64,000 nt of DNA. Origin: Sphingobacteriales bacterium UTBCD1 (GTDB lineage Bacteria > Bacteroidota > Bacteroidia > Chitinophagales > Chitinophagaceae). Location of the stretch: contig MWTC01000015.1 of the NCBI GenBank assembly GCA_002066995.1, positions 1 to 64,000 of the forward strand, given 5' to 3'. The position numbers and the translations under genes are program-made. The notes under the pieces are model-generated. The model did no database searches and was not told where the DNA came from. It worked only from the letters and a program-made list of their open reading frames with translations. Position 1 is the stretch's first letter. The number at the start of each line of letters is the position of its first letter. Shown piece by piece: positions 1 to 9,214 of the stretch.

Positions 1-85
1 CAACTATAAACAGCAGACCCTAAATAGGTAAAATTGAATAAGATAGAGTACGAATCCGGGCTTTAAGGGCACTACCATTATTGTG

Positions 86-382
86 CTAACTATTAGCCTT
101 AAGCTGGTTATCGAGTATTTTCTCAATGCTGTTGAGCTGGTCCTCAAGGTTTATTTTTTCGACCTCTGCTGCAACGGCTGAATTTTGCTCTGTAGCGTAC
201 CAGGCGAGCACCATGGCAATATAATCCTGCATGTCTTTTCCGGCAAACTGGGTCCGGAATTCAAGGATCTTGTCATTGATGGTTTTAATGGTTTTTCGTA
301 CCACTTCTTCATCTTCCGGGCGGATCTTGATTCTGTATGACCGGTCACCGATGACCACTGTTGCTGCAATTAATGATTCCAT
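86..382 (-). CDS. zapA: Cell division protein ZapA
   Basis: Predicted ZapA-family protein, a small cytosolic oligomer that bundles FtsZ filaments at the division ring. The 98 residues fit the family length. An N-terminal strand pair (about residues 6-21, containing VVIGDRSYRIKI) is followed by helices starting at EEVVRKTIKTINDKI and a long C-terminal helix (about 70-95) suited to coiled-coil dimerisation. From knowledge of Bacteroidota genomes, zapA usually follows pheT and a short coiled-coil gene. Both lie upstream here on the same strand, although a small opposite-strand gene (533-787) interrupts the row. The ATG start lies directly before the conserved strand. The assignment rests on length, fold pattern and context. 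Confidence 0.85.
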   Translation of the reverse strand: MESLIAATVVIGDRSYRIKIRPEDEEVVRKTIKTINDKILEFRTQFAGKDMQDYIAMVLAWYATEQNSAVAAEVEKINLEDQLNSIEKILDNQLKANS

Positions 383-532
383 GATTTGGTATTTACAAAA
401 ATATTATTTAAGTTAGTTGCCCTGTTTCAGGAAATACTCCAATCTTTTGAAAAATTACATAGGTAAAACTGTCCATTCCCGCTGAAAGGTTATCCTTCCC
501 CCCTGAAACGATAGTTAACTAAAATTGTTGCC

Positions 533-787
533 ATGTTTGCCAAAGTTAAATCATCAATTTTTATTGATGCACTACAGTTTGAATTAGTAGCACCTGCCGG
601 CGATTGCCTGCGGGGTGTATTAAAAGATGAGAAAGGAAGTGTATGCAGTACATTAGAACGGGATCACCTCTACGACAGGGAGCAGTTTACCTGGTCGGGT
701 TTGAATGATCTTCCTTATGGCGTGTACACACTGGAACTTTCTCACGGAGAAGATGAGATGAAAATGAGACTCGTCAAGCGGGTTTGA
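533..787 (+). CDS. Small protein resembling an isolated T9SS-type C-terminal domain
   Basis: Unrecognised 84-residue protein. The visible pattern is a run of beta strands. The last 30 residues (WSGLNDLPYGVYTLELSHG, then a charged strand ending LVKRV) resemble the end of T9SS type A sorting domains, where a W-x-G-L-P-x-G-x-Y motif precedes the final strand. There is no signal peptide, so export by T9SS is not supported. It may be a cytosolic beta-sandwich protein that merely shares this fold. The stop lies one base before the convergent stop of the coiled-coil gene at 789. The ATG at 533 is preceded by an AT-rich leader. It is probably a real gene, but the function is unknown. Confidence 0.6.
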   Translation: MFAKVKSSIFIDALQFELVAPAGDCLRGVLKDEKGSVCSTLERDHLYDREQFTWSGLNDLPYGVYTLELSHGEDEMKMRLVKRV

Positions 788-788
788 A

Positions 789-1076
789 TTATTCATTCAG
801 TAAAGCAATGCAACGGTCAATTTCTTTCAGGTAGTAATTGATCCGTTTTTCCAGTTCCTTCTTGTCATCATTGCTCAATTTATGTGTGCTTAGTTTAAGA
901 ATATCCAGCTGTTGCCGCAGGTCGTCATTAGTTTTTTGTTGCTGTGTTGTGAAGGTCTTCACTTTTTCAATTTCCAGGGTTAACCGTTTGTTTTCTTTTT
1001 GCAAAGCAACATAGGTCTTCATCAATTGCTGGAGTTTTTCGTGTATCCGTTTCAGTTGTTGTTCTGCAGAGTTCAC
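789..1076 (-). CDS. Small coiled-coil protein downstream of pheT
   Basis: Unrecognised 95-residue cytosolic protein, almost entirely helical, rich in Lys, Glu, Gln and Leu. Heptad-like spacing runs from about residue 5 to 60, consistent with a coiled coil. It has no signal peptide or membrane segment. It begins 17 bases after the pheT stop on the same strand and is likely co-transcribed with it. A short coiled-coil gene between pheT and zapA is common in Bacteroidota, which suggests a link to cell division or a structural role. That function is inferred only from position. Confidence 0.75.
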   Translation of the reverse strand: MNSAEQQLKRIHEKLQQLMKTYVALQKENKRLTLEIEKVKTFTTQQQKTNDDLRQQLDILKLSTHKLSNDDKKELEKRINYYLKEIDRCIALLNE

Positions 1077-1093
1077 AGTTGCTGATTATTTTT

Positions 1094-3520
1094 TTATTTC
1101 CTGATCTCGGCGTTCAGATCTTTTTCCAGTGCTGACATGATGTGATTCATCCATCCGTCTATCTCTTTATCCGTAAGTGTTTTTTCTTCATCCAGGAAAG
1201 TGAAACTGATCGCCATGGATTTTTTACCGGGTCCTAATTTCTCACTCTCGAATATATCAAACAAATGGAGATCCTGCAATTTGTCGAGCCCTATGTTTTG
1301 CACCAATTTTTCCACCGATTCAAATTTCATCTGTTCTTTTACTACAATTGCGAGATCACGCTGTACTGCCGGGAAACGGGGGAGTTCCTTAATTGCTTTT
1401 CTATGCCGGTTGGCGTTTCCGGAAAGCGAATCCCAATAGAGTTCTGAATAAAATACCGGTTGCCTGATATCAAATTTTTCTAAAGATATTCTATTAGCCT
1501 TTCCGAGCTTTCCAAGTATCTTTTCGTTTTTGATGAAGATTATATGATTATCAAAGTCAGGGTCGGTTACGGGTTCAATTTTATCGGGAATTACATTCAG
1601 TAATTTGTATAAACCCTCTAAAACTCCTTTCAGGAAGAAAAAATCGGCCGGCTGTGTTTTATGTTTCCAGTTTGATTCAGTGACATTACCCGTAATGAGA
1701 ATGCACAGTTTTTCCGACTCAGAGAAACTGTCGGGGCCCGATGTGCTATAGGATTTTCCGAATTCAAAAAGTTTCAGGGAATTGCTTTTATGATTCAGGT
1801 TATGCGCCACGATTTCCAGAGAAGTTTCAAATAATGAATGACGCAAAATGTTCAGCTCTGCCGTCAGGCTGTTGATCATTTTCACCATACTTTGCAATTC
1901 TTCTTCAGAAAAGTGAGCAGCATTAGTGATGGAGTTAGTCATGATCTCGTTAAAACCAAGACCTGTAAGATATCCTGAAACCTTTTCTTTTAAAATCTCT
2001 CTGGAATAATTTTCTTCTATGGATGGAGTGATGGTAATTGATTTTGGAATTTCAATATTATCCAGCCCGTCAATGCGCAACACTTCTTCGACAATGTCTG
2101 CGGGCAGGCTTATATCAGGCTTATGATAAGGAGCAGCCACACGTAATTCATCTATCCCTTCTTTTTTGATCTCAAAACCAAGCCCGAGTAAAATATTTTT
2201 TACTGCATCAGGATGATAATTTTTCCCGCTCAGTTTTTTCAGGTAATGGTATTTCAGGGTTATCTCAACTTTCTCTTTCGGGTTTGGATAGATATCTGTT
2301 ATATCTGAAGTAATAGCGCCTCCGCAAATATCCCTGATCAGGGTGGCGGCTCTCTTTAACACGTTCACTGTAGCGGAAATATCCGTTCCCTTTTCAAACC
2401 TTGTGGCAGCATCGGTTCTCAATCCGTGACGAAAGGAAGTCTTCCTGATTGTTACGGGATCAAAGCAGGCGCTCTCCAGGAAAACATTTCTGGTGTTGGC
2501 TGTGACTCCGCTCCGAAGCCCTCCAAAAACACCTGCAATACACATTCCTTCTGCAGCGTTGCATATCATCAGGTCTTCATTACTTAATTTTCTTTCTTTC
2601 TCATCCAAAGTAATAAAGGTGGTTTTCTCCGGCAGATCCTTTACTATAACCTTTTTTCCTTCAATGGCATCTGCATCAAATGCATGGAGTGGCTGGCCGG
2701 TTTCGTGAAGAATAAAATTTGTAATATCAACGAGGTTGTTGATTGGCCTGAGACCAATTGCTTTTAATTTTTGCTGCAGCCATCCGGGAGATGCTGCAAT
2801 GGTAACATTAGAGATGCTGATACCGGAATAACGGGGGCATGCTGTTGTATTTTCTATCTTCACATCAATGGTTAGTGAAGTGTTGTCCACTTTGAATCCA
2901 TTACTGTACGGGATTTTGGCTTTAATATCTTTTTTGTCATGATGACTCAGGTAAGCACATACATCTCTCGCCACTCCCCAATGGCTCATTGCATCCATCC
3001 GGTTGGGTGTTAGCCCTATTTCAAATATCCAATCTTCATAAGGCTTGTAATGTTCAGAAACGGGAGAGCCCGGTTCCAGATCTTTGGGTAAAACCAAAAT
3101 ACCTTCGTGAGAATTGCCCAATCCCACTTCGTCTTCTGCGCAGATCATTCCATTGCTTTCCACGCTTCGGATCTTTGCTCTTTTTATCATCATCGGTTCA
3201 CCGGAAACAGGATAAATGGTAACCCCGACAGGGGCAACTATTACTTTTTGTCCTGCAGCGACATTCGGGGCGCCACAAACTATTGACAATGGTTCAGCAG
3301 CGCTTATATCAACTTTTGTAAGCTTTAATTTATCGGCGTTTGGATGTTTTTCTACTTCCAGAACCTCGCCAACCACTAATCCTTTAAGTCCTCCTTTTAT
3401 TTCTTCATATTTTTCCAATGACTCCACTTCCAGGCCAATCGAGGTCAGAATTTTACTTAAACGTTCAAGTTCAATTTTTACAGGGAGATATTCACTCAGC
3501 CATTTGTAAGAGATCGTCAT
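1094..3520 (-). CDS. pheT: Phenylalanine--tRNA ligase beta subunit
   Basis: Beta subunit of the alpha2-beta2 phenylalanyl-tRNA synthetase, which charges tRNA-Phe in the cytosol. The 808 residues match full-length bacterial PheT. Visible parts in order are: an N-terminal segment (MTISYKWLSEYLPVKI); an EMAP-like tRNA-binding domain (about 42-150, with VVGEVLEVEKHPNADKLKL); the B3/B4 editing region (about 220-395, with NLVDITNFILHETGQPLHAFD); the B5 domain (about 410-480); a synthetase-like core; and a C-terminal ferredoxin-fold anticodon-binding domain (about 715-808, with FPAVQRDLAIVV). The alpha-subunit gene pheS is not in this window. The small coiled-coil gene follows 17 bases downstream. 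Confidence 0.98.
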   Translation of the reverse strand: MTISYKWLSEYLPVKIELERLSKILTSIGLEVESLEKYEEIKGGLKGLVVGEVLEVEKHPNADKLKLTKVDISAAEPLSIVCGAPNVAAGQKVIVAPVGVTIYPVSGEPMMIKRAKIRSVESNGMICAEDEVGLGNSHEGILVLPKDLEPGSPVSEHYKPYEDWIFEIGLTPNRMDAMSHWGVARDVCAYLSHHDKKDIKAKIPYSNGFKVDNTSLTIDVKIENTTACPRYSGISISNVTIAASPGWLQQKLKAIGLRPINNLVDITNFILHETGQPLHAFDADAIEGKKVIVKDLPEKTTFITLDEKERKLSNEDLMICNAAEGMCIAGVFGGLRSGVTANTRNVFLESACFDPVTIRKTSFRHGLRTDAATRFEKGTDISATVNVLKRAATLIRDICGGAITSDITDIYPNPKEKVEITLKYHYLKKLSGKNYHPDAVKNILLGLGFEIKKEGIDELRVAAPYHKPDISLPADIVEEVLRIDGLDNIEIPKSITITPSIEENYSREILKEKVSGYLTGLGFNEIMTNSITNAAHFSEEELQSMVKMINSLTAELNILRHSLFETSLEIVAHNLNHKSNSLKLFEFGKSYSTSGPDSFSESEKLCILITGNVTESNWKHKTQPADFFFLKGVLEGLYKLLNVIPDKIEPVTDPDFDNHIIFIKNEKILGKLGKANRISLEKFDIRQPVFYSELYWDSLSGNANRHRKAIKELPRFPAVQRDLAIVVKEQMKFESVEKLVQNIGLDKLQDLHLFDIFESEKLGPGKKSMAISFTFLDEEKTLTDKEIDGWMNHIMSALEKDLNAEIRK

Positions 3521-3665
3521 GTATTCAGTTCATTAATAGCTGCGAAGATAAAGGAAAGCTGTTAAGTGAATTGACTTGTACTGGTGCCGTTTGACAAGGC
3601 GTAGCGCCGGTAGCGGAATCAGAATTATTGCCTGGTATTAATGAGGGGTGTATTTAAAAAACAAA

Positions 3666-3681
3666 CCCCGCAATGGCGGGG
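3666..3681 (-). terminator. Intrinsic terminator after the 169-residue gene
   Basis: A six-base-pair GC stem (CCCCGC / GCGGGG) with a four-base loop. On the minus strand it is followed by TTTGTTTTTT, a clear T tract, and it lies 28 bases after the stop of the minus-strand gene at 3710. On the plus strand a weaker T run also follows, so it might act in both directions. Confidence 0.7.
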
Positions 3682-3709
3682 CATGTTATTTTTTCCGGAT
3701 CTTGAAATT

Positions 3710-4219
3710 TCAGGCACACATTTCTATTTTAAATGCAAGGCTGAAATATGAAAAATAATGGCCTCTTTCATTTTTTGAATCTGCTTTCCATTCATGCCCA
3801 AACGGGAAAGGTTGTTTTGCTCCGCTTGCGGCTTCGCCTAATGCAATCAATGCATTTTCCGATTGCAGGCGAAAGCCATACACAACATCTTTTTCCAACG
3901 GAACCGGGGTAAGGTCAAAGCGGATCCAACGGTCATAATCGCTCTTGCTGATCACCAGGCCTGAACTTCCTATAGCAACGCCCCAGGTCTTTGTTTTTGG
4001 ATCAAATTCGTGAACGGTCAGTGTAACTTCACCCGGGTATTGTACTGCTGATGAAAATAACTGGATATTATCCAGCGTGCCTTCAGAAGGGCAGCGAAAA
4101 GTTTGCCCCCCGAAGTGATCAGTAGGGTCTGCCTGCAGGTGACCAATCCATAATGTGGCATTGGTTTGTGACTGGGTAAGAACAGGTCGGGAATAGCTCC
4201 CGGTTTTGTTAGTTTTCAT
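3710..4219 (-). CDS. Hypothetical beta-rich protein
   Basis: Unrecognised 169-residue protein with no signal peptide or membrane span. The sequence is mostly predicted beta strand, with many aromatic residues and motifs such as GGQTFRCPSEGTLDNIQLF and WIRFDLTPVPLEKDVVYGF. These resemble carbohydrate-binding-like jelly-roll modules that carry a 'latch' after a polar N-terminus. It stands alone, with its own terminator downstream and a 437-base gap upstream, so no operon partner indicates its role. The ATG start follows the A-rich sequence AAAAGATAAACT. It is probably a real gene, function unknown. Confidence 0.7.
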   Translation of the reverse strand: MKTNKTGSYSRPVLTQSQTNATLWIGHLQADPTDHFGGQTFRCPSEGTLDNIQLFSSAVQYPGEVTLTVHEFDPKTKTWGVAIGSSGLVISKSDYDRWIRFDLTPVPLEKDVVYGFRLQSENALIALGEAASGAKQPFPFGHEWKADSKNERGHYFSYFSLAFKIEMCA

Positions 4220-4656
4220 AGTTTATCTTTTAGTAATTAAAGTGCAGTTCCTGGTACGAAAGGATCAAAATATGGATAATAACTCCGCAATAATTCATTT
4301 ATTGTACGGGCCAGGTAAAAGGTATTGAGGCTCAGTAATTTTTTTTTCACACCTGTGTTCTTTTATTCCTGATAGTATATTTCTTTTTTCTTAAATTCGA
4401 ATAGATCGCAGGGATAGAAAAACAGGACTTGTGGATAACCTTCAGGCACCCGGTGAAGAAATAGTGAAGAAAGAAAAAATTTTTTCAATCGCATTCACCT
4501 TTTATATTCGCTGCTCTGACTGATGGGAACAATTCCTTTGTTGAAAAGAATTTTTCTGAAATAAGGCTGGAATAACTGCCCGATGTTCAAGGCAGACTAA
4601 CCCGGTGGTCATTGGTGAGTAACTAATGGTTTAACTTTTTATCGTTGTAAGGGAAC
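4220..4656. other. Intergenic region upstream of dnaB
   Basis: A 437-base region between two divergent genes that should contain the promoters of both. I see no ORF or RNA gene. It is AT-rich and contains one perfect DnaA-box 9-mer at 4430-4438. I could not identify a convincing pair of TTTG and TAnnTTTG boxes. Confidence 0.5.
4430..4438 (-). promoter_or_regulatory. Perfect DnaA-box 9-mer upstream of dnaB
   Basis: The minus strand reads TTATCCACA, the strongest consensus DnaA box, 219 bases before the dnaB start. DnaA control of a replication gene would make sense. However, one such 9-mer is expected about every 130 kb on two strands by chance, and a second copy occurs inside a coding region near 24715, so this is weak evidence alone. 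Confidence 0.3.
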
Positions 4657-6222
4657 ATGGATCTGACTAATTTAAACAAAGACAGGAAACAAAGACGGAA
4701 ATCTTCACTTGACCTGAGCACAATGGTTTACGGAAAAGTGCCACCACAGGCAAAAGACCTTGAAGAAGCAGTGCTGGGGGCCATGATGCTGGAAAAAAAT
4801 GCGTTTGATACAGTTGTTGAAATTCTCAAGCCAGAATGTTTTTATGTAGAGGCACACCAGCGCATTTTCAATGCGATGCACAGCCTGGTGAAAAAAAGCC
4901 AGCCGATCGATATACTCACAGTAGTAGAAGAGTTGAGGAGCAAAGAAGAGCTGGACCTGGTAGGGGGTCCATATTATGTAACCAAGCTTACCAATGCAGT
5001 GGTCTCTGCTGCCAATATTGAAGCTCATTCCAGAATCATCCTGCAAAAGTTTATTCAGCGAGAGCTTATTCGCATTAGCGGTGAAATAATCGGTGATGCT
5101 TATGAGGATTCAACCGATATTTTTGATTTGCTGGATGAAGCAGAAAGCAAATTGTTCGAGATCACCAATAACCATTTGCGCAAAAATTTTGATAAGATAG
5201 ATTCCGTTTTGGTAAAAACAATTCAGCGAATAGAAGATTTGCGCCATAAAAATGAAGATGTAACCGGTGTGCCCAGCGGATTTTCTTCACTGGATCATGT
5301 CACTCACGGATGGCAAAACACCGACCTGATCATTTTAGCGGCAAGGCCAGCTGTCGGCAAGACGGCTTTTGCCCTTAACCTTGCCCGTAATGCTGCAATG
5401 AATAAGAATAAGCAGACACCTGTTGCCTTGTTTTCTTTGGAAATGAGTGCAGGCCAATTAGTGCAGCGTATCCTTTCAGCTGAAAGTGAGATTTGGCTGG
5501 ATAAAATTGCAAGAGGAAAGATGGAAGAACATGAAATGAAGCAATTGTATGCAAGAGGAATTCAAAAATTATCCAGGGCTCCGATTTTTATTGATGATAC
5601 TGCGGCACTGAACATCTTTGAACTCCGTGCAAAATGCCGCAGGCTAAAAAATATGCATAATATCGGGTTGATCATTATAGATTACCTGCAGCTTATGAGC
5701 GGCACCGGAGATAACCGCCAATCCAACAGGGAGCAGGAGATCAGCAATATTTCAAGAAATCTTAAAGCATTGGCAAAAGAACTGGAAGTTCCGATCATCG
5801 CATTGTCCCAGCTGAGCCGTGAAGTGGAAAAGCGGGGCGCCAAAGACGGTACCAAGATGCCTCAGCTCAGCGACCTGCGTGAGTCCGGCGCTATTGAGCA
5901 GGATGCTGATCTGGTTATGTTCCTTTACCGCCCGGAATATTATGATATTACTACCAATGAAATGGGGGAGAACAATCGTGGTGAAACCATGGTGCGGATT
6001 GCAAAACACAGGAACGGTACTTTGGAAACAATCAAGCTCAGGGCACTGCTGCATATTCAGAAATTCGTGGAAGACGATGGAGGCGGTCTTGCCGGACCGG
6101 GATTACCGGGAAACTGGAAACCCGTCTCTGATATTGATGGCGGCGATGCAAAATTGTATATGCAGACAGGAAGTAAAATGAATGATATTCCTTACAGTGA
6201 AGATGAAGAAACACCTTTCTGA
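4657..6222 (+). CDS. dnaB: Replicative DNA helicase DnaB
   Basis: Hexameric 5'-3' helicase that unwinds DNA at the replication fork and recruits primase. The 521 residues match the usual length of Bacteroidota DnaB. An N-terminal helical domain spans about 30-130 (AKDLEEAVLGAMML). A linker leads to the RecA-like ATPase domain (about 195-470), with Walker A ARPAVGKT at 229-236 and Walker B LIIIDYLQLM near 338-347. The segment SQLSREVEKR followed by LSDLRESGAIEQDAD is typical of the family. No intein interrupts the ATPase domain. The ATG follows AAGGGAAC, a reasonable ribosome site. rsmE starts 60 bases downstream and may be co-transcribed. Confidence 0.98.
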   Translation: MDLTNLNKDRKQRRKSSLDLSTMVYGKVPPQAKDLEEAVLGAMMLEKNAFDTVVEILKPECFYVEAHQRIFNAMHSLVKKSQPIDILTVVEELRSKEELDLVGGPYYVTKLTNAVVSAANIEAHSRIILQKFIQRELIRISGEIIGDAYEDSTDIFDLLDEAESKLFEITNNHLRKNFDKIDSVLVKTIQRIEDLRHKNEDVTGVPSGFSSLDHVTHGWQNTDLIILAARPAVGKTAFALNLARNAAMNKNKQTPVALFSLEMSAGQLVQRILSAESEIWLDKIARGKMEEHEMKQLYARGIQKLSRAPIFIDDTAALNIFELRAKCRRLKNMHNIGLIIIDYLQLMSGTGDNRQSNREQEISNISRNLKALAKELEVPIIALSQLSREVEKRGAKDGTKMPQLSDLRESGAIEQDADLVMFLYRPEYYDITTNEMGENNRGETMVRIAKHRNGTLETIKLRALLHIQKFVEDDGGGLAGPGLPGNWKPVSDIDGGDAKLYMQTGSKMNDIPYSEDEETPF

Positions 6223-6282
6223 TTTTTAATAAACGAATTGAGATTACAGATTTTCCCTGCCAGTTTGCAGGGCTCTCCCTTT

Positions 6283-6981
6283 ATGCCTGCACCTTTTTTT
6301 TATATAGCTCAATTTGATCCTTCAAAAAAAGTGATATCCCTTGATGAAGATACTTCCAAACATATTGCCCGAGTGTTACGGATGCAAGAAGGAGAGAAGA
6401 TCAATATTACAGATGGAAAAGGCAACCTGGTCACTTGTGCAGTTCTTGAAACTCATAAAAAACATTGTAAGGCTGAAGTGAAAGAAACCGCTATCCGGAA
6501 GCCGGCAACCCCGGATATCACTGTTGCCATTTCATTATTAAAAAACACCAATCGCTTTGAATGGTTTCTGGAAAAAGCAACGGAGATCGGTGTTTCTGAA
6601 ATTATTCCTCTGATCTGCGTCAGGACAGAAAAAGAAAAATTCCGTTTTGAAAGATTGAATGCCATTTGCATCAGTGCCATGCTTCAAAGTCAGCAGTGCC
6701 GGTTACCGGTGCTTCATGAGCCTCTGTTGTTTAATAAGGCGATCACCGCAATTCAATGTGATCAGAAATTTATTGCTCATTGTGCCGAAGGGAAAAAGAA
6801 GCAGTTAGGACAAAGATCCGTTAACGGATCTGCTGCCATCCTGATCGGGCCCGAAGGGGATTTTACCGAAAGAGAAATTCAACTGGCACTGGAAAATAAT
6901 TTTATTCCTGTTTCATTAGGAGAAACGAGACTGCGGACAGAAACTGCGGGTGTGGTTGCAGCGATAAAGCTCATGAATTGA
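6283..6981 (+). CDS. rsmE: 16S rRNA (uracil(1498)-N(3))-methyltransferase RsmE
   Basis: SPOUT-family methyltransferase that modifies U1498 of 16S rRNA using S-adenosylmethionine. An N-terminal PUA-like domain (HIARVLRMQEGEKINITDGKG) precedes the knotted methyltransferase domain. The C-terminal signature motifs are LIGPEGDFTEREI and VSLGETRLRTETA, which form the SAM-binding knot. I chose the ATG at 6283 (MPAPFFYIAQ) because family members begin this way. An in-frame TTG at 6238 would only add 15 atypical residues. It lies between dnaB and the sensor kinase on the same strand. Confidence 0.93.
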   Translation: MPAPFFYIAQFDPSKKVISLDEDTSKHIARVLRMQEGEKINITDGKGNLVTCAVLETHKKHCKAEVKETAIRKPATPDITVAISLLKNTNRFEWFLEKATEIGVSEIIPLICVRTEKEKFRFERLNAICISAMLQSQQCRLPVLHEPLLFNKAITAIQCDQKFIAHCAEGKKKQLGQRSVNGSAAILIGPEGDFTEREIQLALENNFIPVSLGETRLRTETAGVVAAIKLMN

Positions 6982-7014
6982 TTCCTTAATATGTAAAAAG
7001 TTGTAATTTATGGC

Positions 7015-8403
7015 ATGTTAAATGGCATTAGTATTGACTTTTCGGTAACACTGCTTGTTACAGGAGCCGTTCTGATGGTTTCTATTTATCATACGGTACT
7101 GTACATTCAGAGAAGAAGCCGGCTTCTTGCCTTATACAGTATTTACCTCTGGCCTACTTTTTTATATTGCTTTTTCCGGGTCATTTCACCGGTAATTGAT
7201 CCGAAGGAAAATTCTTTTGTCAGGATCAATCTTGATGAGATATTACCTATGGTCTCATTTATCATGTATATAAGATTTATGGCATTTGCAATGTCATTAG
7301 ATCGCATCAAAGACAAATATTCCTTTCTGTTTGTGCGTATTACTCCTTATGTAATCCTGGGGTATCTGGTGATCAATTCAACATTATTACATTCTAACTA
7401 TGAAAATATAGAATTATACGGCTTGCTGAGAATGGTTCCCCGGTTATATCTGTTATTGCTGGGTTCTTTATTATTAATTATTGTATTGCAACGAAGAAAG
7501 ACTCCTTTTTTCAGATACATTGGGGCAGGTGCTGCTTCAATGCTCTTGTTTGGATTAATCTCTTTTCTTATTAACGTATTTTTTCCTGGAACCTTTATGA
7601 TGGGCGCCATTTCATGGCTCATGTTCGGGTATTTTACGGATATAATATTTTTCTCTGCAGCCATTGGCTACCAGATTCGTAAGGAGTATGAAGAAAAAGA
7701 AAAGTCATTGCAATGGATAATTCAGAAAGATGCTGAGATTAAAGAAAAAGAATTGGATAAGATGAGAGCTATAATTGAAACCCGTGAAAAGGAAAGAGAT
7801 CGTATAGCCCAGGATCTGCATGATGAAGTGGGTGCCACTCTCAGCAGTATTCATATTTTTTCTTCAGTAGCATCAAAAATTATGGCCAGGGATCCGCAAA
7901 GAACACTGGAAATATTGCAACATATCAATCAAAGTACTTTTAAGGTTATGGAAACAATGAGCGACCTGGTATGGGCAATTCATACCAATAATGCCAGGGA
8001 AGCTTCGTTGGAAGGGAAATTAAAGAATTATGGATATGAGTTCCTGACCCCGGTCAATATCAATTGTGTTTATCAGATAGATAAAGAAGCCGAAAAAAGA
8101 CTGGTGAATATTGAAGCAAAAAAAGATATTCTGCGGATAGCCAGGGAAGCCATGAATAACATGGCTAAATACAGTGAAGCAACAAACGCTTTGGTGAAAT
8201 TATCTTTATCTGAAGAATTTCTTCAGTTGTTGATTACGGACAATGGAAAGGGTTTCTATCACCAGGAAATAAGTTCGGGCCATGGCTTGTCAAACATGAA
8301 GAAGAGGACAGAAACACTGGGAGGCCTTTTTTCGGTCAAATCCACAGAAGGCTGCGGTACTGCGATCCAATGCAATATTCCTATCACTAGTATTAGTGAG
8401 TAG
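7015..8403 (+). CDS. Membrane sensor histidine kinase (HisKA_3 / NarX-LytS-like)
   Basis: Sensor kinase of a two-component system. The first 225 residues hold about seven hydrophobic segments without a large periplasmic domain, like 7TM sensor regions. A charged coiled-coil linker follows (about 225-265). The phosphoacceptor region RIAQDLHDEVGATLSSIH is the HisKA_3 H-box. The ATPase domain shows an N-box (REAMNNMAKYSEA), a G-box (DNGKGF) and GHGLSNM. The ATG at 7015 is used because an ATG five bases upstream runs into a stop. The LuxR-type response regulator begins 30 bases after its stop and is its likely partner. The signal sensed is unknown. Confidence 0.9.
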   Translation: MLNGISIDFSVTLLVTGAVLMVSIYHTVLYIQRRSRLLALYSIYLWPTFLYCFFRVISPVIDPKENSFVRINLDEILPMVSFIMYIRFMAFAMSLDRIKDKYSFLFVRITPYVILGYLVINSTLLHSNYENIELYGLLRMVPRLYLLLLGSLLLIIVLQRRKTPFFRYIGAGAASMLLFGLISFLINVFFPGTFMMGAISWLMFGYFTDIIFFSAAIGYQIRKEYEEKEKSLQWIIQKDAEIKEKELDKMRAIIETREKERDRIAQDLHDEVGATLSSIHIFSSVASKIMARDPQRTLEILQHINQSTFKVMETMSDLVWAIHTNNAREASLEGKLKNYGYEFLTPVNINCVYQIDKEAEKRLVNIEAKKDILRIAREAMNNMAKYSEATNALVKLSLSEEFLQLLITDNGKGFYHQEISSGHGLSNMKKRTETLGGLFSVKSTEGCGTAIQCNIPITSISE

Positions 8404-8433
8404 CCGGCATAATTAAATTAGTAGATTCGGAAA

Positions 8434-9063
8434 TTGATCCAGGTTGTAATATATGATGATAATAAACAACGCTGCGAAAGTTTGAAAGCGTTGTTGTCAC
8501 TCACAGAGGGCACCCGGTGTGTAGCTGATTTCCCCGATTGCAGCCATGTGGTAGAGGATATGAAACAATTTAAGCCGGATATTGTACTCATGGATATAGA
8601 AATGCCCAATGTGGATGGCATAAGCGGTGTCAGTCTTATCAAGAAGAATTTTCCGCAGATCAAAATAATTATGCAAACTGTTTATGAAGATGAAGTAAAG
8701 ATATTTGCTTGCCTCCAGGGAGGTGCCGAGGGATATATTTTGAAAAACACACCTGCTGAAAAGATCACACAATGTATTGAAGAAGTTTATAAAGGAGGTG
8801 CCTATATGACTCCTTCAGTGGCTTTAAGGGTAATTCAGTATTTTAACCGGCAGAATGACGAAAAGAAGAATTATAATCTTACACCTAAGGAAAAAGAAGT
8901 ATTGAAATATTTATCCGAAGGGATGAGTTATAAAATGGTAGCGGATAAGTTAGGTATCAGTTATTTTACAGTAAACGCACATATAAAAAGCATTTATGAA
9001 AAGCTGCACGTTCATTCCCTGGGGGAAGCTGTTTCTCTGGCATTAAAGAATAAAATCGTATAG
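8434..9063 (+). CDS. LuxR/NarL-family response regulator
   Basis: DNA-binding response regulator, probably phosphorylated by the kinase encoded just upstream. The receiver domain (about 1-120) contains the acidic pair in VVIYDDN, the phosphorylatable Asp in DIVLMDIEMPNVDG, and a Lys in GYILKNTPAEK. The C-terminal helix-turn-helix (about 145-205) reads LTPKEKEVLKYLSEGMSYKM and continues with typical LuxR spacing. The start is TTG at 8434: receiver domains begin within a few residues of the acidic pair, and no ATG fits. Its targets are unknown. The exported-protein genes immediately downstream on the same strand are candidates. Confidence 0.92.
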   Translation: MIQVVIYDDNKQRCESLKALLSLTEGTRCVADFPDCSHVVEDMKQFKPDIVLMDIEMPNVDGISGVSLIKKNFPQIKIIMQTVYEDEVKIFACLQGGAEGYILKNTPAEKITQCIEEVYKGGAYMTPSVALRVIQYFNRQNDEKKNYNLTPKEKEVLKYLSEGMSYKMVADKLGISYFTVNAHIKSIYEKLHVHSLGEAVSLALKNKIV

Positions 9064-9214
9064 CCGTTCTCACCCTATCACTAAGTTTAGCAATTGTCCT
9101 GCCTTAATTCGGATCTTACATTTACGCCTTCTTTTACCGGGTAAACATTTGAAAAAAATTCTATTGTGTATCAATCGTATTAACCTTCCGGTTAATAGAA
9201 AACGGAATTTCAAT

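Noticed and set aside
1-85. Possible 6S-type RNA downstream of zapA
   Set aside because: In related genomes a small RNA may lie after zapA, but only 85 bases are present and I could not identify the conserved bulge structure.
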